Counted from the first letter of the stretch, positions 9,552 to 22,370 are shown. The stretch: DNA of 64,000 nt from Dermatemys mawii (GCA_007922305.1 ML677365.1:12138533-12202532); one strand, 5' to 3'. The notes: generated by a model not told the origin, from the sequence alone. Numbers and translations: made by a program.

Positions 9552-10597
9552 GAACTCAAAACTGAAACCTGATATATTGTGACTCAAACTTATTCTATTT
9601 TCAACCATTCTAACCATTTCAGTTTTCCTCTCTATGAGTATGTAAGGCCTTTTGGACACCTTTACATTCTCTCGGTGCTCCAAAATTATCAAAAGGACAA
9701 ATTAAATGTAAAGTTATAAAGTAGTAACTTCCCTTTCTGATGTAGTATTTATTGAAATAACATTATAATTTATAATAGTTCATACATATTAAACATATTC
9801 AGCACAGTTTGAATATTCCATCATCTCACTACAGTGTGTGTGTCTGTGTGTCTGTGTGTGTATACACACACACATACATATTATTACTTTATATTATTAT
9901 AACATGCTGAAAAAACCTCTAAATAAACTTAACAATTATTTGGTGTAATCATAGCACTTTTTCACAACTATACACTCATTTCATGCTCCTCTCCATGCAA
10001 AATTAACTGGCACAGGACATCTCCTCTCCCATTACATCTAATAACTCTAACACCAAACGAAAGGCAATACTAACAAATATCAAAGCAGATGGCAGAGACT
10101 CTACTACTACACAATACTCCACAAAAATGACATGACAACAAAACAAAAGAACAAACATGACAGTGAAAGGGAAAAAAGAAAAACAACTTTTCTGTGCAAA
10201 TGAACCAATTTTTCTCCCTTTTTTACCTGGGATTTAAACTATTAATTGAATTTTAACCCCAGGAGCACATATGCAGGAAATCACATAAGCCAATCCAACA
10301 GAAACCTCATTGTTAATTACTTTATAGTTGAAGGTAATATCACCAAGAACTATCATGCGACCATAAGACCAAACATTCCTTTGTGCCTGAATATTTTTTT
10401 CTTATGCTAGCAAATTGGAAAAGTGACAAAACAAGCACAAATTTTTGGTTTTGTTTTTCTTTTCTGCACCTTAAGAAATGCTACAATGTCTCTAAAAACT
10501 CCCTGTCTTTTTATTAAATGTACTGTTTTAATGAGTGACACAGAGCAAACAAAGACCAAATGAGAAGTTTAAAATGCAGGCTCCACAATCTCAGTAC
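9552..10597. other. AT-rich intron, nothing identified
   Basis: Apart from a TG/CA simple repeat near 9835-9875 and A/T runs, I see no repeat family, RNA or conserved coding segment. This stretch leads to the donor side of the RIMS2 exon. Confidence 0.5.
9833..9876. repeat. TG/CA microsatellite with internal inversion
   Basis: gtgtgtgt...ctgtgtgtg is followed by tatacacacacaca, so the TG run meets its own complement at a TATA centre. Confidence 0.8.
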
Positions 10598-10806
10598 CTT
10601 CTCGCTATGGCTATGCTCCTCATTTAGAGTTGTGCTACTACACGTATCTACCCCAGAGTCTTTAACTTGAGGCTCAGACCATTCCAAGTCCTCTTCCAAA
10701 GAGTGGCCGCCAAAGCACACCATTTTCTTTTGTCTCTCGGATAAGGTGTTAGAATCCGACAAAACTGCCTGTTCACTAGTTTTTCTTTTTCCCCTTTGAC
10801 TGTCCC
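10598..10806 (-). CDS. RIMS2: RIMS2 coding exon: Ser-rich linker before the PDZ domain
   Basis: A 209-bp minus-strand exon. The acceptor is a T-rich tract ending CACTTGTAG (exon starts at 10806); the donor is AAG|GTACTGAG (exon ends at 10598). It opens in phase 1 (the first codon is split: xGG) and closes in phase 0, compatible with the phase-0 acceptor of the exon at 482. It encodes a linker including KRKTSEQAVLSDSNT, FGGHSLEEDLEWSEPQ and DSGVDTCSSTTLNEEHSHSE, the segment directly before HPVTWQPSK in RIM2. The region is predicted disordered, rich in Ser and acidic residues. The open frame extends into both introns (11023-10514), but only this part is RIM-like. I see no disabling change. Confidence 0.93.
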
Positions 10807-12640
10807 CTACAAGTGTGGGATAAAAAAAAGGGATACAAAAAAGAAAACGTGCAAAGGTGTAAATAAAACAAAGGAAAAGTGAAATGATAAAGTAAACTGA
10901 ATGGTAAGGCTCCACATGTCTCACCAAAGACATTGGGGATGCCTCACTGCTATGCCAAGACGTATGATCCACCCAGTTGTAATCCATGTCTCCTGTGAGA
11001 ATCAGACAGACAAGATAGTGCAAGTAAAGGAAAAGCGAAAGAAAGGACAGACACAGATATAATAAACTTTAAAAAAAATGTGGTTATCCTGCCTGATTCA
11101 TAACCTTTGTCTGTGCACTTGCCACAATGTTTTCAAGAGAAAATTGAGACTCTAAAACAGTGGAATCCATGGAATGTGGAAAACTTTGTGTGTGTGTGTG
11201 TATATATTCAGTACATGTAACATATAAAGACTGATTCATTACCATTAACAGTTCCTTGAAATTCTTATGAAAATACCTACAAATATCACAAAAAGATACA
11301 ACTTAATGTGTACACATTCAAAGCTTTCTGGACACTGACAACACTAAGTGTAACTTGCATCATCTTTGTTAGTATTGACCTAATAATGGGTTTGTCTTAT
11401 TAGAAGGGCCTTCTTGCCTTTTTCAGAGAAAAATAATGAATTTTCTCTAACAGCTATAACAAAACATCTAAACAGTGCAATTCTATATCTCATTTTATTG
11501 TAATAAGCTTCGGAATGTTGAAACACCTGTCAAGAGATGATAAATCATTAAGAAAAATAAAAGGTATGGAATACTAAGAATTGATATTAACTTTGCATAA
11601 AATTCATAGCAAAATGTAACATTTATGAATTAATATGAGTAAAATTATTGCTATTGTATTGTTATCTCAAAACAATGGACTGTATTTTGATACATAACAA
11701 ACTTTTCATATTTTCATACAATATAAATTTAATTTTTATACTAGAAAGTTGACTTCTTAGATTAACTGAGAGATACTCATACTTTTGAACAATTGTTCCA
11801 AAGGATTAATGTTGTCAATAAAAATGAGTGATAATACATGACTATTTGCTATATAAATATTTTCCCATTTATCTAGGTTCTGTAAATTGTAGAATATACC
11901 TACGCTTTTTTTGCCTTGTAACATTTTCCTTGTACTTTAGAACCATAAATGTCATGTTACTATCTTTATTTTCTTATTCAAGGCCAACTCCTGCCTCTTG
12001 CAGCTAACTGCAAGTGTAGGTTCCAATAGATAACAGAACCCATATGGTACAGGTCCCTGAGACACCTCTTCTGTATCTGCCTTGTACCTCAGATCATTGC
12101 TCTGTGGGAGCTTAATGTGTGCTATTGAAACAGCTCAGAGAAGTTTGGCATTGTTCATATCCGGTGACAGGGAAGAGTACAGTGAGTCTGATATCACTCT
12201 GATCCACTGATCAAAACTTCTTGCATATGGGTCTTGCAGACCCCACAGAACTAACTACCCTACACAAAGCTTATTCATGGTTTTGCAGGGTGATAGGTTT
12301 ACCCCTCAGTGGAGCTGTTAGCTGAGCTTCCAAAGGCCTTACACTTTCCTGAGTGGCATTTCTCTATCTGGGACATGACAACTTTTGAACAATACATCTC
12401 ATCAAATCCAAAATTTCAGAGAATGTTGTAGGCATCAATAGTCAAAACTCTATTGATTTTAGTGAAATTAGAAAACCAAAAATGGGAGACAAACGGAGCT
12501 CCAGACAGCTCTTTAGAACAGCAAAAGCCTCTAGCACCACTGCAATTGTCTATGGATCACAGAACTGGTAGATAGTACCCATTATGCCTTTCAGCAAAAC
12601 AATACCATTGCTCATCTCTGCTTATCCTACCAATACTATA
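10807..12640. other. AT-rich intron, nothing identified
   Basis: A TG/TA simple repeat lies near 11188-11210. Otherwise this is unique-looking AT-rich DNA with no repeat ends or coding signal that I can support. Confidence 0.45.
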
Positions 12641-12649
12641 ACATTTTGG

Positions 12650-13370
12650 CACGTTCAGTGACTTCGCTCCAAGACAGAAGGAAGAATAATGGTGGAAGAA
12701 AAGGGAAAGAGGAGCACAGGGTTCTCACAATCCATGGAATATGTGGGGAGACTGGGGGAGCTTGGTATAAAGAGGAGGAGGGAAGGGGATGCTGCAACAG
12801 ATGGAGGGAGAAAAGGAAGCACAGAAAATCCCCAGTCGGGGAAAAGAATGAAGGATCCTGGTACGGGGGATATAGAGAAAGGAGGGAAATAGGATTGTAA
12901 TAGCCCCTGGGATGGGGTGGAGAATGGGGTACCCTGGTATGCAGTGGAATTGTGGGGAAGGCAAATAGAACCCCTGGTGAGGGGATTGGAAGATATTGGT
13001 ATGGGGAAAAGGGTGGAATGTGGGGCCATGGAAGAAAGAGGGAAAAGGGGCACATACCACTCCTGGCATTTAGGGAGGCAATGAGAGATGCTGGTATGGA
13101 AGGAAAGGGAAGAGTTTTTTTCATGGAGGGGAATAGAGGATATGGGGAGAAATGGGAAAGGAGGTGCATACAATGCAAATGGTTTAAGGAAAGAATGGGG
13201 GAACTTGCTATGGGAGTTGTGGGGGTACACAGAATATGGCAGATAAAAGATTTGGGGGGACTGGCAGGGAGACCCTGAAAAGGAGGGGATGGGAATCTGG
13301 CACACAGGGAGCTCATATAATGGAACAGAGGAATGCAAGGAGGATCTGGCATGTGCAACACCTCAGCCTG
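12650..13370. repeat. Purine-skewed decayed tandem repeat
   Basis: The plus strand is almost all G and A over about 700 bp, with recurring words such as gatactggtatgg, ggaggaatgggg and catggaag at loose spacing, suggesting an old tandem array. The skew removes stop codons from the minus strand, producing two overlapping Pro/Ser/Phe-rich frames of 245 and 227 codons that are not genes. Confidence 0.65.
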
Positions 13371-14245
13371 CACAAGCTATTAAATGTGTGACTCCCTAAT
13401 ATACAAAAAGCACTGAATGAAAATCAGAAAGCTTGAGATGTATCTACAGTCTTCAGTATCCATCCCTTAGCCCTGCAAACTTCTTCAAATTAACCCCCCC
13501 CCCTTATGTATATATAAAAATGACACTAAAATAATGTTAATGGTTGGTTTTAAGATCCTAATAGGACAAAATTCAGGGGGAAAATATGAAACTCTCTCCT
13601 TAACTCTGTCTATACATTATATAGTCCAGATAGTGTATAAGATCTCTCATTATTCTGAGGTTCTCTGGAAGGAAGTCTTAATCAGTTCTACTTGTATTTC
13701 TGGTCATATTTAAGATCCTCAATGATTCCCAATCATATCTGCTCAGATTACAAAAAAGAAAGATGCGGGGTGGGGAAAATTTGGATATAACTGACAACTT
13801 ACAGACTTAACCTGGAATTTGAAAGTCCAGCCAAGATCTGTTTAACATGTAAATTATGGAGATACTAATGGTGTACCCATGGTTAAGATCCGAGTAAAAG
13901 TGCACTTAAAGCAACAGGACTACCGAATATGTGGGTGCTATTTTTGCAGTCACTATTCAGAGGTTAGTTGCATGTTAAGGTTGATCTTTGATGTTATGTT
14001 GACATATTTTAGCATGTGAAATTTCCTTTGATTTCATAAAATTTGACTAATGTTAAAAACAAATATCATGAAAATATCTAGAAGTTTACATATTCTAAAT
14101 ATTTATTATTTAAAGATCTGAGCCTGATGTCATTCAAATCAATGGGAGTTTTGCTAGATTTCACTGAAAACAGGATTAGACCCTACTATGAAAGGACCTC
14201 TTCAAAGCCATGGTCATCTATCATAAGAAGAATAGTAAAAGACCA
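13371..14245. other. Intron, nothing identified
   Basis: AT-rich sequence with a C9 run near 13495. No repeat family or coding feature recognised. Confidence 0.4.
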
Positions 14246-14469
14246 ATATGGCTCCAGCTGGAGCTCTTTAATGACCTGAAAATCAAAAAGAACCCACCAA
14301 GAAGTGGAAACATGGACAAATTGCTGTGCAGTACAAAATAGCAGCTCAAGCACATAGGAATAAAATCAGAAAGGCAAAGGAATAAAATGAGTTACACTTA
14401 GCAAGGCACACAAAAGACAATAAGAAGAGTTTCTTTTAACAGAGAAAGATGTAGATGTAGATCCTCTAC

Positions 14470-15740
14470 TTGGTGAGCAAGGAGAGCTAATAACTGATTA
14501 CATCAGTAAAGCTGAGGTGTTTAATGACTATTTTGCTTCAGTCTTCACTAAAAAGGTCAATAGTGACCAGATACTCAACACAATTATTGTTAACAACAAG
14601 AGGGAAGGAATGCAAGCCAAATTAGTGAAAGAACAGGTTAAAGAAGATTTAGATGAATTGTTGTATTCAAGTCAGTGGGACCCAATGATATTCATCTTAT
14701 GGTACTTAAGGAACTAGTTGAAGCACTCTTACAAATTTTATCAACTATCTTTGAGAATTCCTGGAGGATGGTTGACCTCCTAGAATATTGGAAAAGAGCA
14801 AACATTGTACCAGTCTTTAAAAGGGGGAACAAAGACAACCTGGGGAATCATAGACCAGTCAGCCTGACTTCGATACCTGGAAAGATACTGGAACAAATTA
14901 TTAAGCAATTTGTAGAGGGTTTGGAGGATAATAGGATTACAAGGAGTAACCAACATGGATTTGTCAAGAAAAATCATGTCAAATGAACTCAGTTTCCTTC
15001 TTTGACAGGGTTACTATACTAGTGGATGGGGGAAGCAGTAGACGTGTCATTCCTTAATTTTAGTAAGATTTTTGACACAGTCCCCACTGGCATTCTTATA
15101 AACAAACTAGGGAGATGTGGTCTAGATTAAATTATTATAAGGTAGGTACACAATTAGTTGAAAGACCATATTCAAAGAATAGTTTTCAATGATTCACTGA
15201 CAAACTGGGAGGATGTATCTAGTGAGGTCCGCAGGGGTCAGGTCTGGGTCCAGTACTGTTCAATATTTTAATTAGTGACTTGGATAGCGGAGTGTAGAAT
15301 ACGCTTATAAAATTTGCAGATGACACCACGCTGGGGGAGGAGGGAAATTGCAAGCACCTTGGAGGGCAGGATTAGAATTCAAAATGACTTTGACAAATTG
15401 GAGAATTGGTCTGAATTCGACAAGATGAAATTCAATAAAGATAAGTGCAAAGCATTTCACTTAGGAAGGAAAAAATCAAATGCACAACTACAAAAACTGG
15501 CAAGGTGATACTACTGCTCAAACAATGTGACACAGCTGAGAAAAATGCTAATGCCATTTTGGGGTATCTTAACAGGGGTGTTGTGTATAAGACCCAGGAG
15601 GTAACAGTCCTCCTCCATTTGGCACTAACGAGGTCTCAGCCGAAGAACTGGGTTCCACATTTTAAGAAAGATGTAGACAAACTGGAGACAGTCCCGGGGA
15701 GAACAATAAAAATTATAAAAGGTTTAGAAAATCTGACTTA
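14470..15740 (+). pseudogene. CR1 reverse transcriptase, degenerate
   Basis: Pieces in several frames: FNDYFASVFTKK (14517-14717); WKRANIVPVFKRGNKDNLGN, HRPVSLTSIPGKILEQ and NQHGFVKK (14675-14986); a FSKIFDTVP remnant near 15060; KFADDTTLG near 15310-15335, which holds the catalytic A/Y-x-DD; and MKFNKDKCKAFHLGR (15425-15470). The order matches the fingers, palm and thumb of a non-LTR reverse transcriptase. Multiple stops and frameshifts show it is dead. Confidence 0.85.
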
Positions 15741-15869
15741 AGAGGAAAGGGTAAATGAAGGGTAAACTGAACACAGTAAGTCATGAGAAAAGATGACTCA
15801 GCAGGTAACCTGATACAATCTTCAAATATGTAAAAGTTGTTAAAAAGAGGACAATGATTAATTATTCTT

Positions 15870-16147
15870 CATCAGAGGGGTAGCCATGTTAGTCTGGATC
15901 TGCAAAAGTGACAGTCTTGTAGCATCTTATAGACTAACAGATGTTTTTGAGCCTAAGCTTTTGTGGGCGAAGACCCACTTCGTCAGATGAATGTCATGGA
16001 AATCCTGCATATTTATACTTGCCTCTGGAGATTTCCATGATATTCATCTGACGAAGTGGGTCTTTGCCCACAAAAGCTTATTCTCAAAAACATCTGTTAG
16101 TCTATAAGGTTCTACAAGAATCTTTGAAGTGACAAGAATCTTTGTCG
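15870..16147. mobile_element. Palindromic short element inserted in CR1 3' UTR
   Basis: Arms of about 105-110 bp (15900-16008 and 16027-16130) are inverted copies separated by a short spacer. Flanking duplications are TAATTATTCTT (15859-15869) and TAATTGTTCTT (16149-16159). Each arm carries CUGACGA-A, a 6-bp hairpin (GUGGGU/GCCCAC), AAA and AGC-UUAN-NCU-C: minus strand 15949-15986, plus strand 16048-16085. It is younger than its CR1 host. Confidence 0.78.
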
Positions 16148-16431
16148 CTAATTGTTCTTTGTGTCCACTGATGGCAGAGCAAGAAGTAATGGTCTTAATC
16201 TGCAGCCAGGCTAGATATTAGAATTTTTTTTCCAACTCTACGGGTAGTTAAGATCTGGAATAGGCTTCTAAGAAAGATTGTGTAATCCCCATCATTGGAG
16301 GTTTTTAAAAATAGGATGGACAAACACCTGTCAGGGATGGTCTAGGTCTACCTGGTCCTATCATAGCACAGAACTCTGGATCTGATAACCTCTTGAGATC
16401 CCTTCCAGCTCTATATTTTTATGATTCTATG

Positions 16432-17330
16432 TTCATGCAAAGTAGTTAAGTTTTAAATGAGTTAAAATGTTTCCTTTTAATTTATTACCATTAAATATGA
16501 TATTTCCAATATTTCTGGTATTCCCACAAATGGGAATACAGCTAAAACTGTAAATATCTTAATGGGAAAAAGGAATTTTCATAAGAGCACCCCCTGTATT
16601 ATACATAAATTATTTCCTGAGTAACCATGTAGTGGGGAATTTTCTAAAGCATTACATTTGCACCTTCCTGATGGGGCTCCAATGGGAGCAGAGCTATGCC
16701 AGCAGTGACCAGTGTAAAATTTCATCCATACCATATAAATATATATTTAGGGCTCTCTAGAAATTGTTATTTTCCTTAATAAATGGCAAGACTCCTTCCT
16801 AGTGATATGCTCTATCTTGTAAATCCCTGTTTAGACATATGTTCAGAAGAGAATTTCAATATGAAAGGGAAATGTATTCCCTGATTCTCAATTTTGATGT
16901 TCACAACCCCTAGCATAAACATCAATCATTTCTATTCTTTGTTAATAACACTTTGCAATTTCTATTTATTTCCAAGCCCATGAAAAGAATGTTTTCCTAA
17001 GGCAAGCCCTCATACATTTTATTTCCTTTTAAACTTAACAGAACATTTTACAGTCAACTTCTGAACACTTGAAACTGGAAGTAATTATTGTCGGAGCATC
17101 AACTATTTGTATATATAGCCTTGAAAATTCCAAAATTATCATGGAAATCACTTAAATGTGGTACGCCTAAAAAACAACAAACTTTAGTCCTGTATAGAAC
17201 GATTAAGAACAGCTACAAAAATGGCAAAAGAGAAAATCTACAATTTTACTCAAATGTCTTACTATAATCAGAAAAACCTGGTGCTCATTTATGATATCCT
17301 ATTTAAACATGCATACTTTATTTTTATTTA
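16432..17330. other. AT-rich intron, nothing identified
   Basis: No repeat termini, coding frame or RNA signal that I can support. Confidence 0.4.
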
Positions 17331-17384
17331 AAAAGACCAGAGTTTGTAGCATAGGTGAATTGAAATATACTATTTCTTTTGTTT

Positions 17385-17596
17385 TTTACAGTGCAAGTAT
17401 TTGTAATCAAAAATAAATATAAAGTGAGCACTGTACACTTTGTATTCTGCGTTGTAATTGAAATCAATATATTTGAAAATGTAGGAAACATCCACAAATA
17501 TTTAAATAAACAGTATTCTATTAGTGTTTAATTATTTAAATTGATTAATTTTTTAATCATGCAATTAATCACGATTTTAATCACTTGACAGTCCTA
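17385..17596 (-). mobile_element. Terminal fragment of a DNA transposon, probably hAT-like
   Basis: The minus strand starts TAGGACTGTCAAGTGATTAA at 17596, a TAGGG-type end, and continues into gattaatt-rich sequence and tacagtgctcactttata. I recognise this as one end of a common turtle DNA transposon. The other end is not present, so no duplication can be checked. Confidence 0.5.
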
Positions 17597-20500
17597 ATAA
17601 TAACAATAACAAGAGCAGCAGCAGCAGCAAGGAAGAATTCCAGAAAAACAAAGGATTCTGTCCATCACATATGCTCTGCTCCTTCATATTCTCCTTTCAT
17701 TTAAAATACAGAGCTCTACATAAGGTTCTGAAAGAATGATCAGAGAAATTGACCTCTACCATGAAAAAGACTGTTTAAGGTCATCTATATTTTGTTCTTA
17801 ACAATGTAATATGATGCATCCAAACAAATACCCTAAACACCATGTAAGTTAATGAAATAGAGTAGAATTATTATTCATTAAAGCATATAAACTAATAATA
17901 TCCCCAAGAGTAGTGTCTGAGAGACTACATAGCAATCAGATGGCCATTAATGCATCCCCAGAACACCAGACATGGCAGGTACCTCAACTTCAATCCCGCC
18001 TCACTGACATGACTTAGCATACACAGTACACGTGAGGTCATGCAGCACAGAGGACTCCATTTTGCAGAGCGTTCCGCCTCTCTCCCTACCATACTGTTGC
18101 CATGACCTCACATGCACACCGTGTATATGAGATCAGGGCACTGGGGGCAAAGCAGAGTGCTCTGAGCTGGACAAAACCATGTCTGGTACTGGACAAGGAA
18201 AAATCTTACCAAAATAGGGCTGTCTGGCTTACAAGCGGACAAATGGCCTGCCTACGAAAGAATAATTGCCCACTGTCATGGGAGACATTTATTGCCTTGT
18301 ACACCCATAACATTTTGAGATGTAATTAATAACTTCAATGAAATGACAAAGCATATATATTTTGTCATTAAACATTAAAATCTTGAGTGGGTTTATGATG
18401 TGTGAAATCTTGAAATTAAGAACAATGCATGAAAATACATAATTCTTTGCTTCCTACAGAACAGACTTGTATATCACAAATCTTTACATATTAAGACAAA
18501 GTATGTTCGATAGTCAGTTCTGACTAGTGGAGAGCACCATTATTGGTCTTTGCTTAGAAACTTCTCTGCCCTAATAGCAGGCTCATTATTACTGAAAGTG
18601 CATTTCATGGCTAAGTACAGTACTCAGGAGAAATGAGTCAGGGAAAAATGTCCGACTATCAGATAAATTATATGCTTCTGTACCAACCTTTTTGTTATGT
18701 AAAAACGTATAGAAAGCTTTCCATACTAGTTCCCCAAGTCAACCACTATATATTATCAAGTACAATACAATGTTAGTATCATTATCTTAATACTCAAACT
18801 TTAAATAAATAAGTTCAGGGTTCGGAATGGGGAAGGAGGTTAATCATCTCATTGATATACAAGTTCAGTTCCTAATAATGCCAGTATGAGCTACCTATGT
18901 ACATGAAGAGTAGAAGAAACTTGGCATGGGCAAATCAGTTTGGAAAAAATAAGCAAATTTATGATTTATCCTATGGTCTTTTCAGTGGAAACCAAACCAA
19001 AATAGTTTTGGAGGTTATAAATTGATTCAGTGTATTTTTCTCTTCTGAGTTTGGCCAGAACTAGAGTTTCTAGAATAGCAAAAGAAAAAAAAATTAACAA
19101 CATTTCCACTCCAACAGGAAGCTAAACACAGTGAAAGTCTCAAAAGAAAGTGTGCTCTGGAAAGATTTCCAGTGATGTGGTTCAGATAAGCTTCCAATTT
19201 TATTTTTATTTTAAAGTTTGATTTTACAATGTTTGCCCACTGAAATAGCCTCCTAGGAGATAGGAGATCTCATTTTCACACTGTTCTTATCCAAACCACA
19301 CTGTAATCTTTTTTTGGTTTGCCCATTAGCAGACGGTACCATTGAGAAAAAAAATATTTCACTGGTGAAAAATGTTTCGTTTCCTCACACAAAATGCTAT
19401 ACATTTTAATTGTCTTCTATAGGAGCAGATTTGTATCAAAATGACCTTTTGACAGTGTGGTATTATAATTATTAGCTATTTCCACAATATATTCTATTCT
19501 ATTGAGATGTGTAGATGACACCCATCAAATGAAGCATTAAGTAATGACTATGATATACTGTTACCCTGTTGGTCCAGCTAGTTAATCAGCTCTGGAGTAT
19601 TTGCGGGTTGTTTCCATCAGAAGGAGAAATTGATTAGAATGGAATCAGATATTTATTTGAAGCACTCCTATTTACATACAAAAAATGTACATGAAGTCTT
19701 GCTTTTCTGAACAGAGTAGGAATCAAACAGCAGGAGACAGTTTCTCTGCTCACAGTTCCAAGTCTCTTTCCAGTAAGCACTCTACCCAAAAGCACTGTCT
19801 CTTGATTTTCCTCTGTTCCACAGAGGAAAATCCTCTTCCTGTTTTCTTATTCCACAAGTGTGGAATAACAAAACAGGAAGAATCCTTTCCTGTTTTCTTA
19901 TGCCACAAGTGTGTATAAGTGTATAAGTTCACCTCATACATTTTCAATGTGTGCTTCTCTCTAAGGAGAGCAAAGCATAAGTAGGCTATGCAGAATAGTA
20001 GGAATGGTCTCCAAATCCTGAAGATACCCCAAAATCCTCAAGCAATTAAAGTTGAAAGGCTGCGAGGACCCATTCCTCCACAAGGTTGAAAATCTTTATA
20101 ATCTCTATAATCTTTAATGTACCACGTACTATGCTTAACCAGAATACATGAATACTAGACTACAAGCATAATATTAAGTATATTCCTCCTAAAATCTTAA
20201 GGAACAGCAGTTAAGCACCCAAAATCAAATAGCCTACACAGGCTGGGATGGTCAATGGTCAAAGGAGCCTTAGGAAGTTGATTTAATCAAATAGATTGGA
20301 GTTCAAAAAAGGAGGACTTCTTCAAAGTAACGACAATAAGGGAGTATCTTTACAGAAAGATATAACAATTGGTTTTATGTTTGTTTTTTCATTTTAAGAG
20401 AAAAAGCAGTTATTGTCAGGAAGACATGGGAGGCAATCAGGCATTATGTATAGGTAACCAAAGTTACCTTATACACTTTATATTTGGTTCAACTGCAAGA

Positions 20501-20600
20501 TTTTATTTTTTGTGATTGATTTATATATATTTTCAAAGGACTTTTCTAGACTAAAAGATTTTCAAATGACTTGTCTAGAAATCTGTTGAAGCATTAGGCA
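17597..20600. other. AT-rich intron; one hairpin cluster, otherwise nothing identified
   Basis: A short AGC repeat lies near 17615-17630. Around 18020-18120 there are related words in opposite orientation (gtgaggtcatg and catgacctcac). The hairpins at 19804-19916 are listed separately. Confidence 0.4.
19804..19916. repeat. Two adjacent hairpins and a partial third copy
   Basis: GATTTTCCTCTG/CAGAGGAAAATC is a perfect 12-bp stem with a 5-nt loop (19804-19832). Immediately after, 19835-19880 is a near-perfect 22-bp stem centred on cacaagtg, and 19887-19914 repeats its left arm directly. The stacking suggests template switching during replication or a tiny foldback element. Confidence 0.75.
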
Positions 20601-20607
20601 CAGTAGG

Positions 20608-21362
20608 AGAACGTAAGAATGGCCATACTTGATCAGGCCAATGGTTCACCTAGCCCAGTATCCTGTCATCTAACAGTTGTCAATGCCAGATGGTTCAGAG
20701 GAAATTAACAGAACAGGGCAATTACCAAGTGATCCATCCCCTGTAGTACAGTCCCACCCAGCATCTAGCAGTCAAAAGCTTAGGGACACCCACAGCACAG
20801 CATAGGGTGTATCCCTGAACATCTGGGCTAAAAGGCATTGATAAACCTATCCTCTATGAACTTATCTAATTCTTTTTTTAACCCAGTTACACTTTTGGCC
20901 TTTACAACATTCCCTAGCAAGGAGTTCCACAGGTTGACTGTGCATGATAGGAAGAAGTATATCCTTTCATTTGTTTTAAACCTGTTTATGAACTTAATTG
21001 GTTCTTGTTTTACGAAGGGGTAAATAATAGTTTGTTATTTATTTTCTCCACTCATGATTTTATAGATCTCTATCATATCTCCCCTTTGTCATCTCTTTTC
21101 CAAGATGAACAATCCCAGTTTTTCTAATCTCTCCTACAGAAGCTGTTTCATACCTCTAACATTTTTGTTGTCCTTCTCTGTATTTTTTCCAATTCTAATA
21201 TATCTTTTTTAACATAGAGCGACCAGTACTGCACACAGTATTCAAGGTGTGGGCATGCCATAAATTTATATAGTGGCATTAAGATATTTTCCATCACATT
21301 ATTATCCCTTTCCCAATGGTTCCTACATTCTGTTAGCTTTTTTGACTGCCACTGCACATTGA
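20608..21362 (-). mobile_element. CR1 LINE 3' part, minus strand
   Basis: The minus strand shows ACPHLEYCVQYWSLYVKKDI and LELEKIQRRTTKML (21357-21148), the CR1 RT C-terminal region, then a long 3' UTR ending near gaacgtaag at 20608, where the plus strand reads aagaatggccatacttgatc. It is 5'-truncated. Confidence 0.85.
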
Positions 21363-22370
21363 GCAGTTCTCAACGCACAGCCCCCGCAAACAGACCAGAT
21401 TACAAAACTTCAGTCAAACTGGCATACAGCAAGCAGCAAGCACAAAACAAACAAACAAACTAAAAGACAATAAACCAACCTCAAGAAGTCACGTAGTCAC
21501 TCCTCCTTCGCATGGAGAACTCCCTCACAAGACTCTTCTGTTTGCTGCTCCTGTTTGCTAGCTCCTCAGGAACTACAGATTTAGTGTTCAGAACTAAGCT
21601 ATGGAAGACAATTTGTCTTTAATATTTCTTTTCTTTCTCTCTTCTTCAGCCCATGCAGGAGGACCAGCTTCCTCCTTTCTCCTTTTTTCTTCCTCTCTTG
21701 AGCACACTCTTTTTCTCTTCTGCCCCACCTAGCACCTGGAACTCATACACATATTTGGGCTCACAGACTCACACGTCTATCCTGCCACCTTTACTACCAT
21801 CCCAGTTTCCTCATGGTTGGCTTCCATGCTAATTTTTCCAAGCTCTTGGCTTCACCTAATGCAATTCCAGTCTCCCCTTAAGATTGCCTGGCCCAGGAAA
21901 GGACCAGGAATTGCAAGCTGTGGAAAACAAGTAATATTGGGAGTGCAGCCAAAGGACATTTTTGGTAGAGAGGAAATCCACCAAACAACCAGTGCCATAT
22001 CCAGCCTTTATCTCAACGACTATTTTCTGCACAACACAGTGCCGCCCTTCTGCCCTCCTTCCCCCACAAAAAAAGTTATCAAGCTCTCCGATGTCATCTA
22101 CTTGGAATTAGCTAGTTTCTTGAGGTCTGAAAACCCCCACTTCTTAACTGAATTTGCATGAAAATTTGTGAGAAACATCTGAAATGTTTGAGAAATGGGA
22201 ATATATGATTAATGTTAAATTTCTCTGTATACCCCATTTACCTATCTGCCTGAGGTGATGCAAAGCTAAATTAACTAACTAATCTTAATAAAGTTCACAG
22301 ACAGATTCAGATGGATTGTTCTGACTCCCGGGTGGGTTTGGCAGCCAAAAGCTACTAACCATTTCGATCA
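21363..22370. other. Intron, unassigned repeat-like sequence
   Basis: 21380-21760 is CT-rich with caaacaaacaaac and a tgtttgctgctcctgtttgct motif. It looks like old LTR or repeat material, but I cannot assign it. Confidence 0.3.

Larger units (their letters stand above)
483..10597 (-). other. RIMS2: RIMS2 intron filled with nested transposons
   Basis: This interval is bounded by the donor of the 10598-10806 exon (AAG|GTACTGAG, minus strand) and the acceptor of the 363-482 exon. Most of 700-9550 is recognisable mobile DNA. 483-700 and 940-1030 are AT-rich with nothing identified. Confidence 0.85.
14250..16431 (+). mobile_element. CR1 LINE fragment reaching its 3' end
   Basis: It contains reverse-transcriptase words in order and runs to the CR1 3' terminus atgattctatg at 16431. 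It is 5'-truncated, as is usual for CR1. The 3' untranslated part is interrupted by the palindromic element at 15870-16147. Confidence 0.85.

Noticed and set aside
10514..11023. Treating the whole 169-codon frame as a gene
   Set aside because: Only 10598-10806 resembles RIM2 and has splice sites at both edges; the rest is intron read-through.
12636..13373. 245-codon minus-strand open frame, rich in Pro, Ser and Phe
   Set aside because: It lies on the pyrimidine strand of a purine-skewed tract where stop codons are depleted; a second frame is equally open, and no domain is visible.
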